Assembly (NCBI GenBank): GCA_017380955.1 | Contig: JAFOCZ010000109.1 | Coordinates: 1-5,214, forward strand | DNA length: 5,214 nucleotides | From: Alistipes sp. | GTDB taxonomy: Bacteria; Bacteroidota; Bacteroidia; Bacteroidales; Rikenellaceae | Direction of reading: 5' to 3' | Part shown: piece by piece, positions 1 to 5,214 of the stretch | Numbering within the stretch: position 1 is the first letter of the stretch | Layout of the letters: each line of letters opens with the position of its first letter | The notes under the pieces: generated by a model | Databases searched by the model: none | Told to the model about the DNA's origin: nothing | The model's input: the letters and a program-made list of their open reading frames with translations, nothing else | Made by a program: the position numbers and the translations under genes

Positions 1-63
1 GATAGAATACTCATATTAAATCGTAATTATCAGAAATTTACACACGATGAACTAAACCTAAGA

Positions 64-702
64 TTAACTCTCGAGAATAGTCATACGAGTGATAACACGC
101 CAAGCCTGCTTGACATCCGCGATGTTGACAATCATATCTGGGAATTCATCACGATTCAAAGCCACAAGACGCCACTTATCGGGCTGGTTGCGGATGTAAC
201 GCACCTTACGCCAGAGAATCTCATCACCAATCTGCAAAACGTGCTCGTTACCCTGAACAACCTCGTGAACGCCGTTCAATTTATGCAAGAAGAGGTCGGT
301 TGCTGCTGTAGATGAGTCGGTCATAGCGGGTGTGAATGAGCGGATTACGAGGTCGATATTCGACAAGTATGGCAACTGGATATAACCCTTAGGTCTCTGC
401 TTCTCGAGTTTTGCGAGAGTCTCCTCCATAGGCTCAATGTAGAATGGCAATGGCTTGCCAATCGCCATATCGCTCTTGAGCATCTGTCCAAGACCCGAAA
501 GCAACCAAGTGCGGTCAATATCTCGGTCAAACGCTGTGATGCGGTCTGCCAACTCGTTGGAGATACCAAAGTTACCCTTACGGATGTGGTATAGGTTTTC
601 AGAACGCTCGAAACCAATTTGTCTTGCAAATTTGTTGATATTAGAATGCCAACGGTCAATTACCTGCACCAGACGCTCCCAGTTGTTAAATCTGTTTGTC
701 AT
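64..702 (-). CDS. Helix-turn-helix transcriptional regulator with S24/LexA-like C-terminal half
   Basis: This 212-residue protein is probably a cytoplasmic DNA-binding repressor. Residues about 8-76 look like the lambda-repressor-type helix-turn-helix common in Bacteroidales regulators: NKFARQIGF followed by LYHIRKGNFGIS, ending with RTWLLSGLGQML, which matches the usual 'DWLL.G.G.M' close of that domain. Residues about 104-206 resemble the beta-rich fold of S24/LexA-type repressors: LQIGDEILWRKV, then WRLVALNRDEFPD and the closing VKQAWRVITRM, similar to the 'L.S.NP.YPD...I.QIWRVVG' end of that family. I see no GDSM-like motif carrying the catalytic serine, so self-cleavage is unlikely. The start at 702 is the first ATG of the frame and precedes the HTH; the upstream DNA is A-rich without a Shine-Dalgarno, as is usual in this phylum. 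It is divergent from the tRNA-Arg unit. The DNA-binding role is fairly secure; its targets and inducer are unknown. Confidence 0.8.
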   Translation of the reverse strand: MTNRFNNWERLVQVIDRWHSNINKFARQIGFERSENLYHIRKGNFGISNELADRITAFDRDIDRTWLLSGLGQMLKSDMAIGKPLPFYIEPMEETLAKLEKQRPKGYIQLPYLSNIDLVIRSFTPAMTDSSTAATDLFLHKLNGVHEVVQGNEHVLQIGDEILWRKVRYIRNQPDKWRLVALNRDEFPDMIVNIADVKQAWRVITRMTILES

Positions 703-751
703 ATAGTAGTTTTTTATATTATAATTTTTTTGCTATGCTACCCTACTAGCC

Positions 752-783
752 TTGCTCAGATATAAAAAAATTGTATATCTTTG
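752..783 (+). promoter_or_regulatory. Bacteroidota-type promoter of tRNA-Arg
   Basis: A -33 TTG at 752-754 and a -7 box TATCTTTG at 776-783 (consensus TAnnTTTG) are separated by 21 bases, within the spacing known for the primary sigma factor of Bacteroides. The expected transcription start, about 788-790, falls almost on the first base of the mature tRNA, so the 5' leader would be only 0-2 bases. Confidence 0.7.
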
Positions 784-789
784 CATCAC

Positions 790-861
790 GGCTCCGTAGT
801 TCAATGGATAGAATTTAAGATTCCGGTTCTTACGATGAAGGTTCGAATCCTTTCGGAGTCA
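790..861 (+). tRNA. tRNA-Arg (anticodon CCG)
   Basis: A full cloverleaf folds by eye. The acceptor stem GGCTCCG (790-796) pairs with CGGAGTC (854-860) with one G-U. The D stem is GTTC/GAAT around an 8-base loop containing GG. The anticodon stem TAAGA/TCTTA closes the loop TTCCGGT, placing CCG at 823-825 to read the arginine codon CGG. The variable region is four bases, and the T stem GAAGG/CCTTT holds the canonical loop TTCGAAT. The discriminator is A861. The 3' CCA is not encoded (CAG follows), so it must be added by tRNA nucleotidyltransferase. It has its own promoter and terminator and is not clustered with other tRNAs here. Confidence 0.95.
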
Positions 862-866
862 CAGCC

Positions 867-902
867 AAGGCAAGCAGTCACACTGTCTGCCTTTTTTGTT
901 TT
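867..902 (+). terminator. Intrinsic terminator of tRNA-Arg
   Basis: AAGGCAAGCAGT (867-878) pairs with ACTGTCTGCCTT (882-893) across a CAC loop, giving a 12-position stem with a single A-C mismatch and one G-U pair. It is followed by a T-rich run (TTTTTTGTTTT). It lies six bases past the tRNA end, so the tRNA is transcribed alone. Confidence 0.85.
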
Positions 903-917
903 CCACTATCCAATGTG

Positions 918-948
918 CAAAGATATCAAAATAAGAACAATTTCACAA
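918..948 (-). promoter_or_regulatory. Candidate minus-strand promoter antisense to tRNA-Arg
   Basis: Read on the minus strand, TTG (948-946) is followed after 20 bases by TATCTTTG (925-918), the same -7 box as the tRNA promoter. Transcription would start near 911-913 and run antisense through the tRNA terminator and tRNA towards the HTH regulator gene, whose ATG is about 210 bases further on. No TAnnTTTG match exists on the minus strand between that ATG and position 790, so this may be the regulator's promoter. The match is sequence-only and the region is AT-rich, so chance is possible. Confidence 0.4.
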
Positions 949-1063
949 TTTACGCTAAAGAATTTTTAGGAATTGCAAAGGATTGAATTGTATAGATGAT
1001 GTACATACTCACCTGATCAACGAGAGGTAAGCACAATGTATCTCAACTTGAATCCATAGTACC

Positions 1064-1097
1064 AAAAAAAAGGATTCGCTATTTTGCGAATCCTTTT
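1064..1097 (-). terminator. Intrinsic terminator of the miaA operon, overlapping the miaA 3' end
   Basis: GGATTCGC (1072-1079) and GCGAATCC (1086-1093) form a perfect 8-bp stem, extended to 12 bp by AAAA/TTTT, around a 6-base loop. On the minus strand it is followed by the eight Ts given by the A run at 1064-1071. The first arm, in the direction of transcription, encodes the last residues of MiaA, and the TAG stop (1081-1079) sits at the junction of loop and second arm. Confidence 0.9.
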
Positions 1098-1996
1098 GCG
1101 TTTATGTATTCTATAATCTGCTCGATATCACTCGGCGAAAACCACGCAAACTCTGCGTCGCGGCGAAACCAGGTCATCTGGCGCTTAGCATAGTGACGTG
1201 AATTACGTTTAATGAGTTCTATAGCCTCATCAAGCGAAATTGTACCATCGAAGTAGTCGAACATCTCGCGGTAACCTACGGTCTGCAGTGAGTTGAGGTG
1301 ACGCTTAGAGTACACTGCGCGAGCCTCCTCGACAAGACCATCCGCTACCATCATATCCACACGTCTGTTGATACGGTCGTAGAGCACGTCGCGAGGCATA
1401 TCTGTAGCAATCTTCACAATATTGAAACTACGCTCAGCCTTCTGACCAATACGCTGCTCGGTATATGTACGACCGGTGACGATGCACACCTCCAATGCTC
1501 GCATAACACGCGACGGGTTATTTATATCAACCTTCGCGGCATACTCGGGATCACGTTCACGAAGTTCCGCCACAAGAGCCTCAAGACCCTCGCTTTTGAG
1601 TCGCTGCTGCAATGCCTCACGCACCGTCTTATCCGCTTCGGGAAGATTGTCCATACCCTCGCATAGTGCCTGGATATACAAACCCGACCCACCAACGGCA
1701 ACCACATACTCATTATCCTCGAAGAGTCTCTCCAAGAGCGCTAAGGCCTCAGCCTCGTAACGACCCGAGTTGAAATCATCCTCGACCTCTCTATCGGCAA
1801 TGAAGTAGTGTGTCGCAGCGGCGAGTTCCTCGGCGGTGGGTTGTGCAGTTCCTATCGCCAGACCACGAAACACCTGTCTCGAGTCAGTGGAGATAATGGG
1901 CGCGTTGTAGTGCTGTGCAAGACGCACAGCAAGCGCACTCTTACCCGATCCCGTAGGTCCCGCCACGACAATGAGAGTTCCTCGTTTAGTATTCAT
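1079..1996 (-). CDS. miaA: tRNA dimethylallyltransferase (MiaA)
   Basis: MiaA transfers a dimethylallyl group from DMAPP to N6 of adenosine 37 in tRNAs that read codons starting with U, the first step towards (m)s2i6A37, which stabilises decoding. With the start at 1996 the protein has 305 residues, normal for the family. Motifs appear in the family order: P-loop GPTGSGKS (13-20), DSRQ (38-41, with the catalytic Asp), GTAQPT (49-54), GGSGLY (102-107), then TVGYREMFDYFDG and the C-terminal HYAKRQMTWFRRD. The frame is open to an ATG at 2020, but that adds eight low-complexity residues (MMATITTT) and deepens the overlap with the upstream gene from 11 to 35 bases, so 1996 is preferred. It is the second gene of an operon and probably translationally coupled. 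Bacteroides genomes often carry two miaA paralogues; which one this is cannot be told here. Confidence 0.97.
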   Translation of the reverse strand: MNTKRGTLIVVAGPTGSGKSALAVRLAQHYNAPIISTDSRQVFRGLAIGTAQPTAEELAAATHYFIADREVEDDFNSGRYEAEALALLERLFEDNEYVVAVGGSGLYIQALCEGMDNLPEADKTVREALQQRLKSEGLEALVAELRERDPEYAAKVDINNPSRVMRALEVCIVTGRTYTEQRIGQKAERSFNIVKIATDMPRDVLYDRINRRVDMMVADGLVEEARAVYSKRHLNSLQTVGYREMFDYFDGTISLDEAIELIKRNSRHYAKRQMTWFRRDAEFAWFSPSDIEQIIEYINAKGFAK

Positions 1997-2492
1997 CGTC
2001 GTAGTTATCGTCGCCATCAAACTCGCTATACTCGCTCATAATCTCATCGAAGATAGAGCCAGACTGCTCCGTAGCCTCAGGGTCATACTGATCGGGGGCT
2101 GGGGCGTGCTCAAATGCCACACGTGGGTATGTCAGTTCAGCATCAGGGCGCTGCATATCGATAAGTTCGAGATAGTATGAGCGGTCGTTAATCATATCAA
2201 AGGTGTAGACAAGGCGGTCGTGGAAGTCGCTGTTTATCTCCATAAGGCGCACCTTATCCATACAGCGTGGCGCACCAGGAGTGTCGTCACCCATATCCAA
2301 CTCCGTAAACTCCTCGACAAGACGCCACTCGGCATCTGACTTGAAAATCGACACCATACAAGGCTCATAGCCCAACGCCTCAAGGAGGAAGTTGTGAAAC
2401 TCCGTAAGAGTCATATCGGGATATACCTCAAAGTCGCGTACAAAGTTATCGCTCTCGTCGCTGAGCATACGATATTTAAATATGATATTCAT
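1986..2492 (-). CDS. pRiA4b ORF-3-like (IS1096 TnpR-like) family protein
   Basis: This 168-residue acidic protein has no signal peptide or membrane segment. I recognise it as the Bacteroidota version of the plasmid pRiA4b ORF-3-like family: an N-terminal strand (IIFKYRMLSDESDNFVRDFEV), an amphipathic segment with TLTEFHNFLLEALGY (about 28-42), SIFKSDAEWRLVEEF (48-62), and the late core strand RLVYTFDMINDRSYYLEL (93-110), where most family members have 'Y.YDFGD.W.H.I'. The tail, from about 130 on, is low-complexity and Asp/Glu/Tyr-rich. The family name comes from plasmid and IS passenger genes, but nothing here suggests mobility, and the function is unknown. Its stop overlaps the miaA start by 11 bases, so the two are co-transcribed. 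The start at 2492 is the only ATG before the conserved first strand, and a -7-like box lies about 34 bases upstream of it. Confidence 0.75.
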   Translation of the reverse strand: MNIIFKYRMLSDESDNFVRDFEVYPDMTLTEFHNFLLEALGYEPCMVSIFKSDAEWRLVEEFTELDMGDDTPGAPRCMDKVRLMEINSDFHDRLVYTFDMINDRSYYLELIDMQRPDAELTYPRVAFEHAPAPDQYDPEATEQSGSIFDEIMSEYSEFDGDDNYDDEY

Positions 2493-2525
2493 AGGTTATA
2501 TTATTATATATGTATTTACCGTAGA

Positions 2526-2533
2526 CAAATTTA
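2526..2533 (-). promoter_or_regulatory. Candidate -7 box for the pRiA4b-like/miaA operon
   Basis: TAAATTTG on the minus strand (2533-2526) fits TAnnTTTG and would start a transcript near 2518-2521, giving a leader of about 25-30 bases. No TTG lies 19-21 bases upstream, so the -33 element is weak or absent. Support is the box and its position only. Confidence 0.4.
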
Positions 2534-2593
2534 ATACATAAATCATTAAAAAACTACATCTAAAGAAAAAATATCACAATTGGTTAAAAAAAA

Positions 2594-2624
2594 TTGCAAA
2601 AAAACAAAAATTACACTATTTTTG
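2594..2624 (+). promoter_or_regulatory. Bacteroidota-type promoter of rho
   Basis: A -33 TTG (2594-2596) and a -7 TATTTTTG (2617-2624) are spaced by 20 bases, a full match to TTG-N(19-21)-TAnnTTTG. The start of transcription should be near 2629-2631, leaving a leader of about 150 bases before the rho ATG at 2783. The run of As between the boxes is typical of strong promoters in the phylum. Confidence 0.7.
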
Positions 2625-2782
2625 CAGTGGTTGAGATATGTATTCACATAGGTTCTCGACAGCCACGGACAACATATACTATCGCTATAGGTGATTTTCG
2701 GGGTAAATACGTTTTCGTCTTTTTCCTCGTTTATCATATTGCGAACGTATCCACAAGAAATAAAAAATCAAAAGATATAACT
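2625..2782 (+). promoter_or_regulatory. rho 5' leader with two candidate RNA hairpins
   Basis: This stretch lies between the promoter and the ATG and has no credible gene. At its very start TTGAGA-TATGT (2631-2641) can pair with ACATA (2646-2650) and TCTCGA (2654-2659), with a three-base bulge and an ATTC loop. Further on, ATACGTT (2707-2713) pairs perfectly with AACGTAT (2744-2750), plus one adjoining T-G pair, enclosing a 28-base loop of which 22 bases are pyrimidines. The last 30 bases before the ATG are A-rich and unstructured, as usual for translation starts here. A regulatory role is inference: rho of E. coli is autoregulated through its leader, but by a different sequence. Confidence 0.4.
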
Positions 2783-4513
2783 ATGCGTGATTTAGAGATT
2801 ATTGAGGGTAAGACCATTGCGGAGTTGCGCGAGATAGCAAAACTTATGGGCATTTCACCTTCAAATATGAAGAAGCAGGAACTTATAGAGAGGATTGCAG
2901 CAGCGAGTACCGAGCAACCAGCCGAGGAGCAGAGTGTCGCGAAGGAGGAAGAGGTTGTTGAGACTCCTAAGCGTGGTCGTCGCCCTCGTATGAGTAGCAT
3001 TCGCGTTGGAGGTACACCTGTGACACCGACCCCAGATACTCCTGTAGCGGACTCTACACCAGTAGATGAGACCGTTACGGCTATAATAGAAGAGGAGATA
3101 CCTGCCCCTGTGGAGGAGGTTATTGAGACCACACAGCCAAAACGCCGTGGCAGAAAGCCAAAGTGGATGAAGGAGCAAGAGACTGTAATGGAGCAGGTTG
3201 AAGATACCACTACGGAAGTCACTGAGGAGAGCGCAGATATCATTGAGAACGAGGATTACACAGAGGGTGGTGATGAGTATCTCGAGGATGAGGGATATGA
3301 CGAGGATATGGACGATGAGAATGGCGAGGAGGAGTTGATGGATGACGAGTTCCTTGATGAGATTCTCACCGAGGAGGAGATTACCAAGGACCACTTTACG
3401 GCAACTATCGAGGGCGAGGGCGTCCTGGAGGTTATGCCCGACGGCTTTGGCTTCTTGCGCTCGGCAGACTACAACTATCTCAACTCTCCGGATGATGTTT
3501 ACGTATCGCCATCACAGATTAAACTCTTTGGTCTGAAGGCTGGTGATACCGTAAGTGGCACTATACGCCCACCTAAAGAGGGTGAGAAGTATTTCCCTTT
3601 GGTGCACGTAGAACTTATTAATGGTCTCAAACCCGACATCATTCGTGACCGTCAGCAGTTTGAGTACCTTACCCCACTCTTCCCAAGCGAGAAGTTTAAC
3701 CTCACGGGAAATGGTCATAACACTAAATCGAATCGTATTATAGACCTCTTTGCACCTATCGGCAAGGGTCAGCGTGCGCTTATCGTGGCACAGCCAAAGA
3801 CCGGTAAGACAATGTTGTTGCAGTCTATCGCCAACGCCATTGCCGACAACCACCCAGAGGTATATATGATTGTATTGCTTATCGACGAGCGTCCTGAGGA
3901 GGTTACCGAGATGGCACGCCACGTAAAGGCCGAGGTTGTGGCATCAACCTTCGACGAGCAGGCGGCACGCCACGTTAAGGTTGCCGAGATGGTACTCGAG
4001 AAGGCAAAGCGTATGGTTGAGAGCGGTCACGATGTGGTTATCTTCCTTGACTCTATCACACGTCTTGCACGAGCATATAACTCTGTGCAGCCAGCATCGG
4101 GTAAGGTGTTGTCAGGTGGTGTGGATGCCAATGCTCTGCATAAACCTAAGCGCTTCTTTGGTGCAGCACGAAACACCGAGGAGAAGGGCTCGCTCACCAT
4201 CATCGCAACAGCACTTATCGACACCGGCTCAAAGATGGATGAGGTGATTTTCGAGGAGTTCAAGGGTACTGGTAATATGGAGTTGCAACTCGATAGAAAA
4301 CTTGCTAACAAGCGTATCTACCCTGCTGTTGATGTTATCGCATCGGGTACACGCCGCGAGGATCTACTCCTTCCACAGAGCGTTATGCAGCGCACGTGGA
4401 TACTCCGCAAGCATCTTGCCGATATGACTACTGTCGAGGCTATGGAGTTCCTGCAGAAGCAGATGAACCTAACACGCGACAACGACGAGTTCTTGGCAAC
4501 AATGAACCAATAA
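2783..4513 (+). CDS. rho: Transcription termination factor Rho with long disordered insert
   Basis: Rho is the hexameric RNA-dependent ATPase/translocase that ends transcription of untranslated RNA. The protein has 576 residues against about 419 in E. coli; the excess is an insert. Order: Rho N-terminal helical domain 1-42; low-complexity region about 43-205 with basic patches at 63-70 and 120-128 and a highly acidic stretch at 155-199; cold-shock-like RNA-binding domain from about 207 (GEGVLEVMPDGFGFLRS, 211-227; YVSPSQI, 240-246); ATPase domain with Walker A QPKTGKT (337-343), Walker B VVIFLDSITRLARAYN (418-433), Q-loop region SGGVDANALHKPKRFFGAARN (444-464), R-loop TGSKMDEVIFEEFKGTGN and arginine-finger motif SGTRRED (521-527). 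The reading frame is open back to 2594, but that extension crosses the promoter -7 box, so the ATG at 2783, which begins the Rho fold, is the start. The nuclease gene follows after 9 bases. Confidence 0.97.
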   Translation: MRDLEIIEGKTIAELREIAKLMGISPSNMKKQELIERIAAASTEQPAEEQSVAKEEEVVETPKRGRRPRMSSIRVGGTPVTPTPDTPVADSTPVDETVTAIIEEEIPAPVEEVIETTQPKRRGRKPKWMKEQETVMEQVEDTTTEVTEESADIIENEDYTEGGDEYLEDEGYDEDMDDENGEEELMDDEFLDEILTEEEITKDHFTATIEGEGVLEVMPDGFGFLRSADYNYLNSPDDVYVSPSQIKLFGLKAGDTVSGTIRPPKEGEKYFPLVHVELINGLKPDIIRDRQQFEYLTPLFPSEKFNLTGNGHNTKSNRIIDLFAPIGKGQRALIVAQPKTGKTMLLQSIANAIADNHPEVYMIVLLIDERPEEVTEMARHVKAEVVASTFDEQAARHVKVAEMVLEKAKRMVESGHDVVIFLDSITRLARAYNSVQPASGKVLSGGVDANALHKPKRFFGAARNTEEKGSLTIIATALIDTGSKMDEVIFEEFKGTGNMELQLDRKLANKRIYPAVDVIASGTRREDLLLPQSVMQRTWILRKHLADMTTVEAMEFLQKQMNLTRDNDEFLATMNQ

Positions 4514-4522
4514 TCTGCGGTT

Positions 4523-5214
4523 ATGAGACAACTACTCATACTACTTTGCACGATACTCTGCTTTGCCCAAGCATCGGCGTGGGGACCTAAAGGTCACGAC
4601 ACTGTAGCGCATATCGCCGAGAAACACCTCTCAAAAAAGACACTGCGATATGTCGAGGAGGTGCTCGGGGGTAAGTCTATGGTCTATGTTGCTAATTGGA
4701 TGGATAATGCAAGCCACACCGATGAGTATGCCTACACCAAGACGTGGCACTACGTAAATGTAGACCCTGCGGAGCAGAGTTATCACAACTCCACAAAGGC
4801 AACTACGGGGGATGTGGTAACAGCAGTGAACTCCATCGTCGAGCGTCTCAAGAGTGGTGAACTAACCCCCGAAGCGGAGCGTGCAGAACTTATGATGCTC
4901 ATACACCTTGTTGGCGATATGCACTGCCCTATGCACGCAGGACATAAGAGCGACAGAGGTGGCAACGGCACTCAGGTGAAGTATTTCGGCAAGAATAAGA
5001 ATCTGCACTCGGTGTGGGATAGCGAGATTGTGGAGTCAGCGCACCGCTGGAGTTATAGCGAGTGGCAGCAGAATATAGACCGCGCGAACAAAAAGCAACA
5101 GAAGATGCTAACACAGGGCACTCCTAACGATTGGATTGAGGAGACCGTGCTCCTCGCCCACGACATCTATGAGCGCTCTACAATCGGCGGCAACCTCTCG
5201 TATGACTACGTAGC
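4523..5214 (+). CDS. Secreted S1/P1-type zinc nuclease (3' end beyond the window)
   Basis: Exported endonuclease or 3'-nucleotidase of the S1/P1 family, which cuts single-stranded DNA and RNA with a trinuclear zinc centre. 230 codons are present and the frame is still open at the window edge; relatives are usually about 260 residues, so only a short tail is missing. The N-terminus is a signal peptide (MRQLLILLCTILCFAQASA), and cleavage after ASA would leave Trp20 as the mature N-terminus, as the family needs because that Trp binds zinc. All other zinc ligands known from nuclease P1 have counterparts: His25, Asp61 (ANWMD), His76 (TWHY), His128 and Asp132 (HLVGDMHCPMH), His138, His162 and Asp166 (LHSVWD). 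It starts 9 bases after rho with no terminator between, so it is probably co-transcribed. The likely role is periplasmic or extracellular nucleic-acid degradation for nucleotide or phosphate supply (inferred). Confidence 0.93.
   Translation, partial: MRQLLILLCTILCFAQASAWGPKGHDTVAHIAEKHLSKKTLRYVEEVLGGKSMVYVANWMDNASHTDEYAYTKTWHYVNVDPAEQSYHNSTKATTGDVVTAVNSIVERLKSGELTPEAERAELMMLIHLVGDMHCPMHAGHKSDRGGNGTQVKYFGKNKNLHSVWDSEIVESAHRWSYSEWQQNIDRANKKQQKMLTQGTPNDWIEETVLLAHDIYERSTIGGNLSYDYV

Noticed and set aside
1..63. Possible start of another minus-strand gene (ATG at 14-12) with a -7-like TAAATTTC at 40-33
   Set aside because: Only four codons are inside the window and the box has a mismatch with no -33 TTG; nothing can be supported. 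No convincing terminator for the HTH gene is seen here either.
781..969. 62-codon open frame across the tRNA-Arg region
   Set aside because: It lies on top of a complete tRNA cloverleaf and its terminator and has no sign of being translated.
861..1063. Possible attachment site or island edge at the tRNA 3' end
   Set aside because: No integrase gene and no second copy of the tRNA 3' end is present; the next gene is the core gene miaA. Apart from the tRNA terminator and the candidate antisense promoter, I see nothing in the stretch to 1063.
1997..2020. Longer miaA start at 2020
   Set aside because: It adds only MMATITTT ahead of a standard MiaA start and increases overlap with the upstream gene to 35 bases.
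2594..2782. Upstream extension of the rho frame by 63 codons
   Set aside because: It would begin at the -33 TTG and include the -7 box of the promoter; the encoded residues do not belong to any known Rho, whose N-terminal domain begins at the ATG at 2783.
2734..3394. Long open frames on the minus strand opposite the rho insert
   Set aside because: They mirror the repetitive GAG/GAT-rich coding of the acidic insert, giving low-complexity Ser/Leu-rich products without a credible start signal or recognisable domain.

Overview
The window reads as ordinary chromosomal DNA from a member of the Bacteroidota, most likely order Bacteroidales. Three things point there: promoter boxes of the TTG-N(19-21)-TAnnTTTG type, a Rho protein with a very long disordered acidic insert of the kind known from Bacteroides, and a gene of the pRiA4b ORF-3 family directly upstream of miaA. 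A Rikenellaceae/Alistipes-like genome is possible but cannot be fixed from this sequence. I see no mobile element, CRISPR array or defence cassette, and no clearly new multi-gene system.

Layout. Positions 64-702 (minus) hold a DNA-binding regulator with a lambda-repressor-like helix-turn-helix and a LexA/S24-like C-terminal half without an obvious protease serine. Positions 752-902 (plus) are a complete small transcription unit: promoter, tRNA-Arg(CCG) and intrinsic terminator. A second good promoter match at 918-948 faces the other way, so its transcript would run antisense through the tRNA towards the regulator. Positions 1064-2492 (minus) are a two-gene operon: a pRiA4b ORF-3-like protein, then miaA (tRNA A37 dimethylallyltransferase), which it overlaps by 11 bases. 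The operon ends in a strong terminator whose first arm is the last codons of miaA. Positions 2493-2782 are a divergent promoter region and the roughly 150-base rho leader, which has two candidate RNA structures. Positions 2783-4513 (plus) are rho, followed after 9 bases by a secreted S1/P1-type zinc nuclease that runs off the window end.

How the genes relate. tRNA-Arg, MiaA and Rho are core information-processing functions. The nuclease is an exported enzyme, probably a nucleic-acid scavenger, that appears to share the rho transcript. The most interesting points are the roughly 160-residue low-complexity insert of Rho with two AT-hook-like basic patches, the candidate autoregulatory rho leader, the antisense promoter over the tRNA locus, and the terminator nested in the miaA reading frame.
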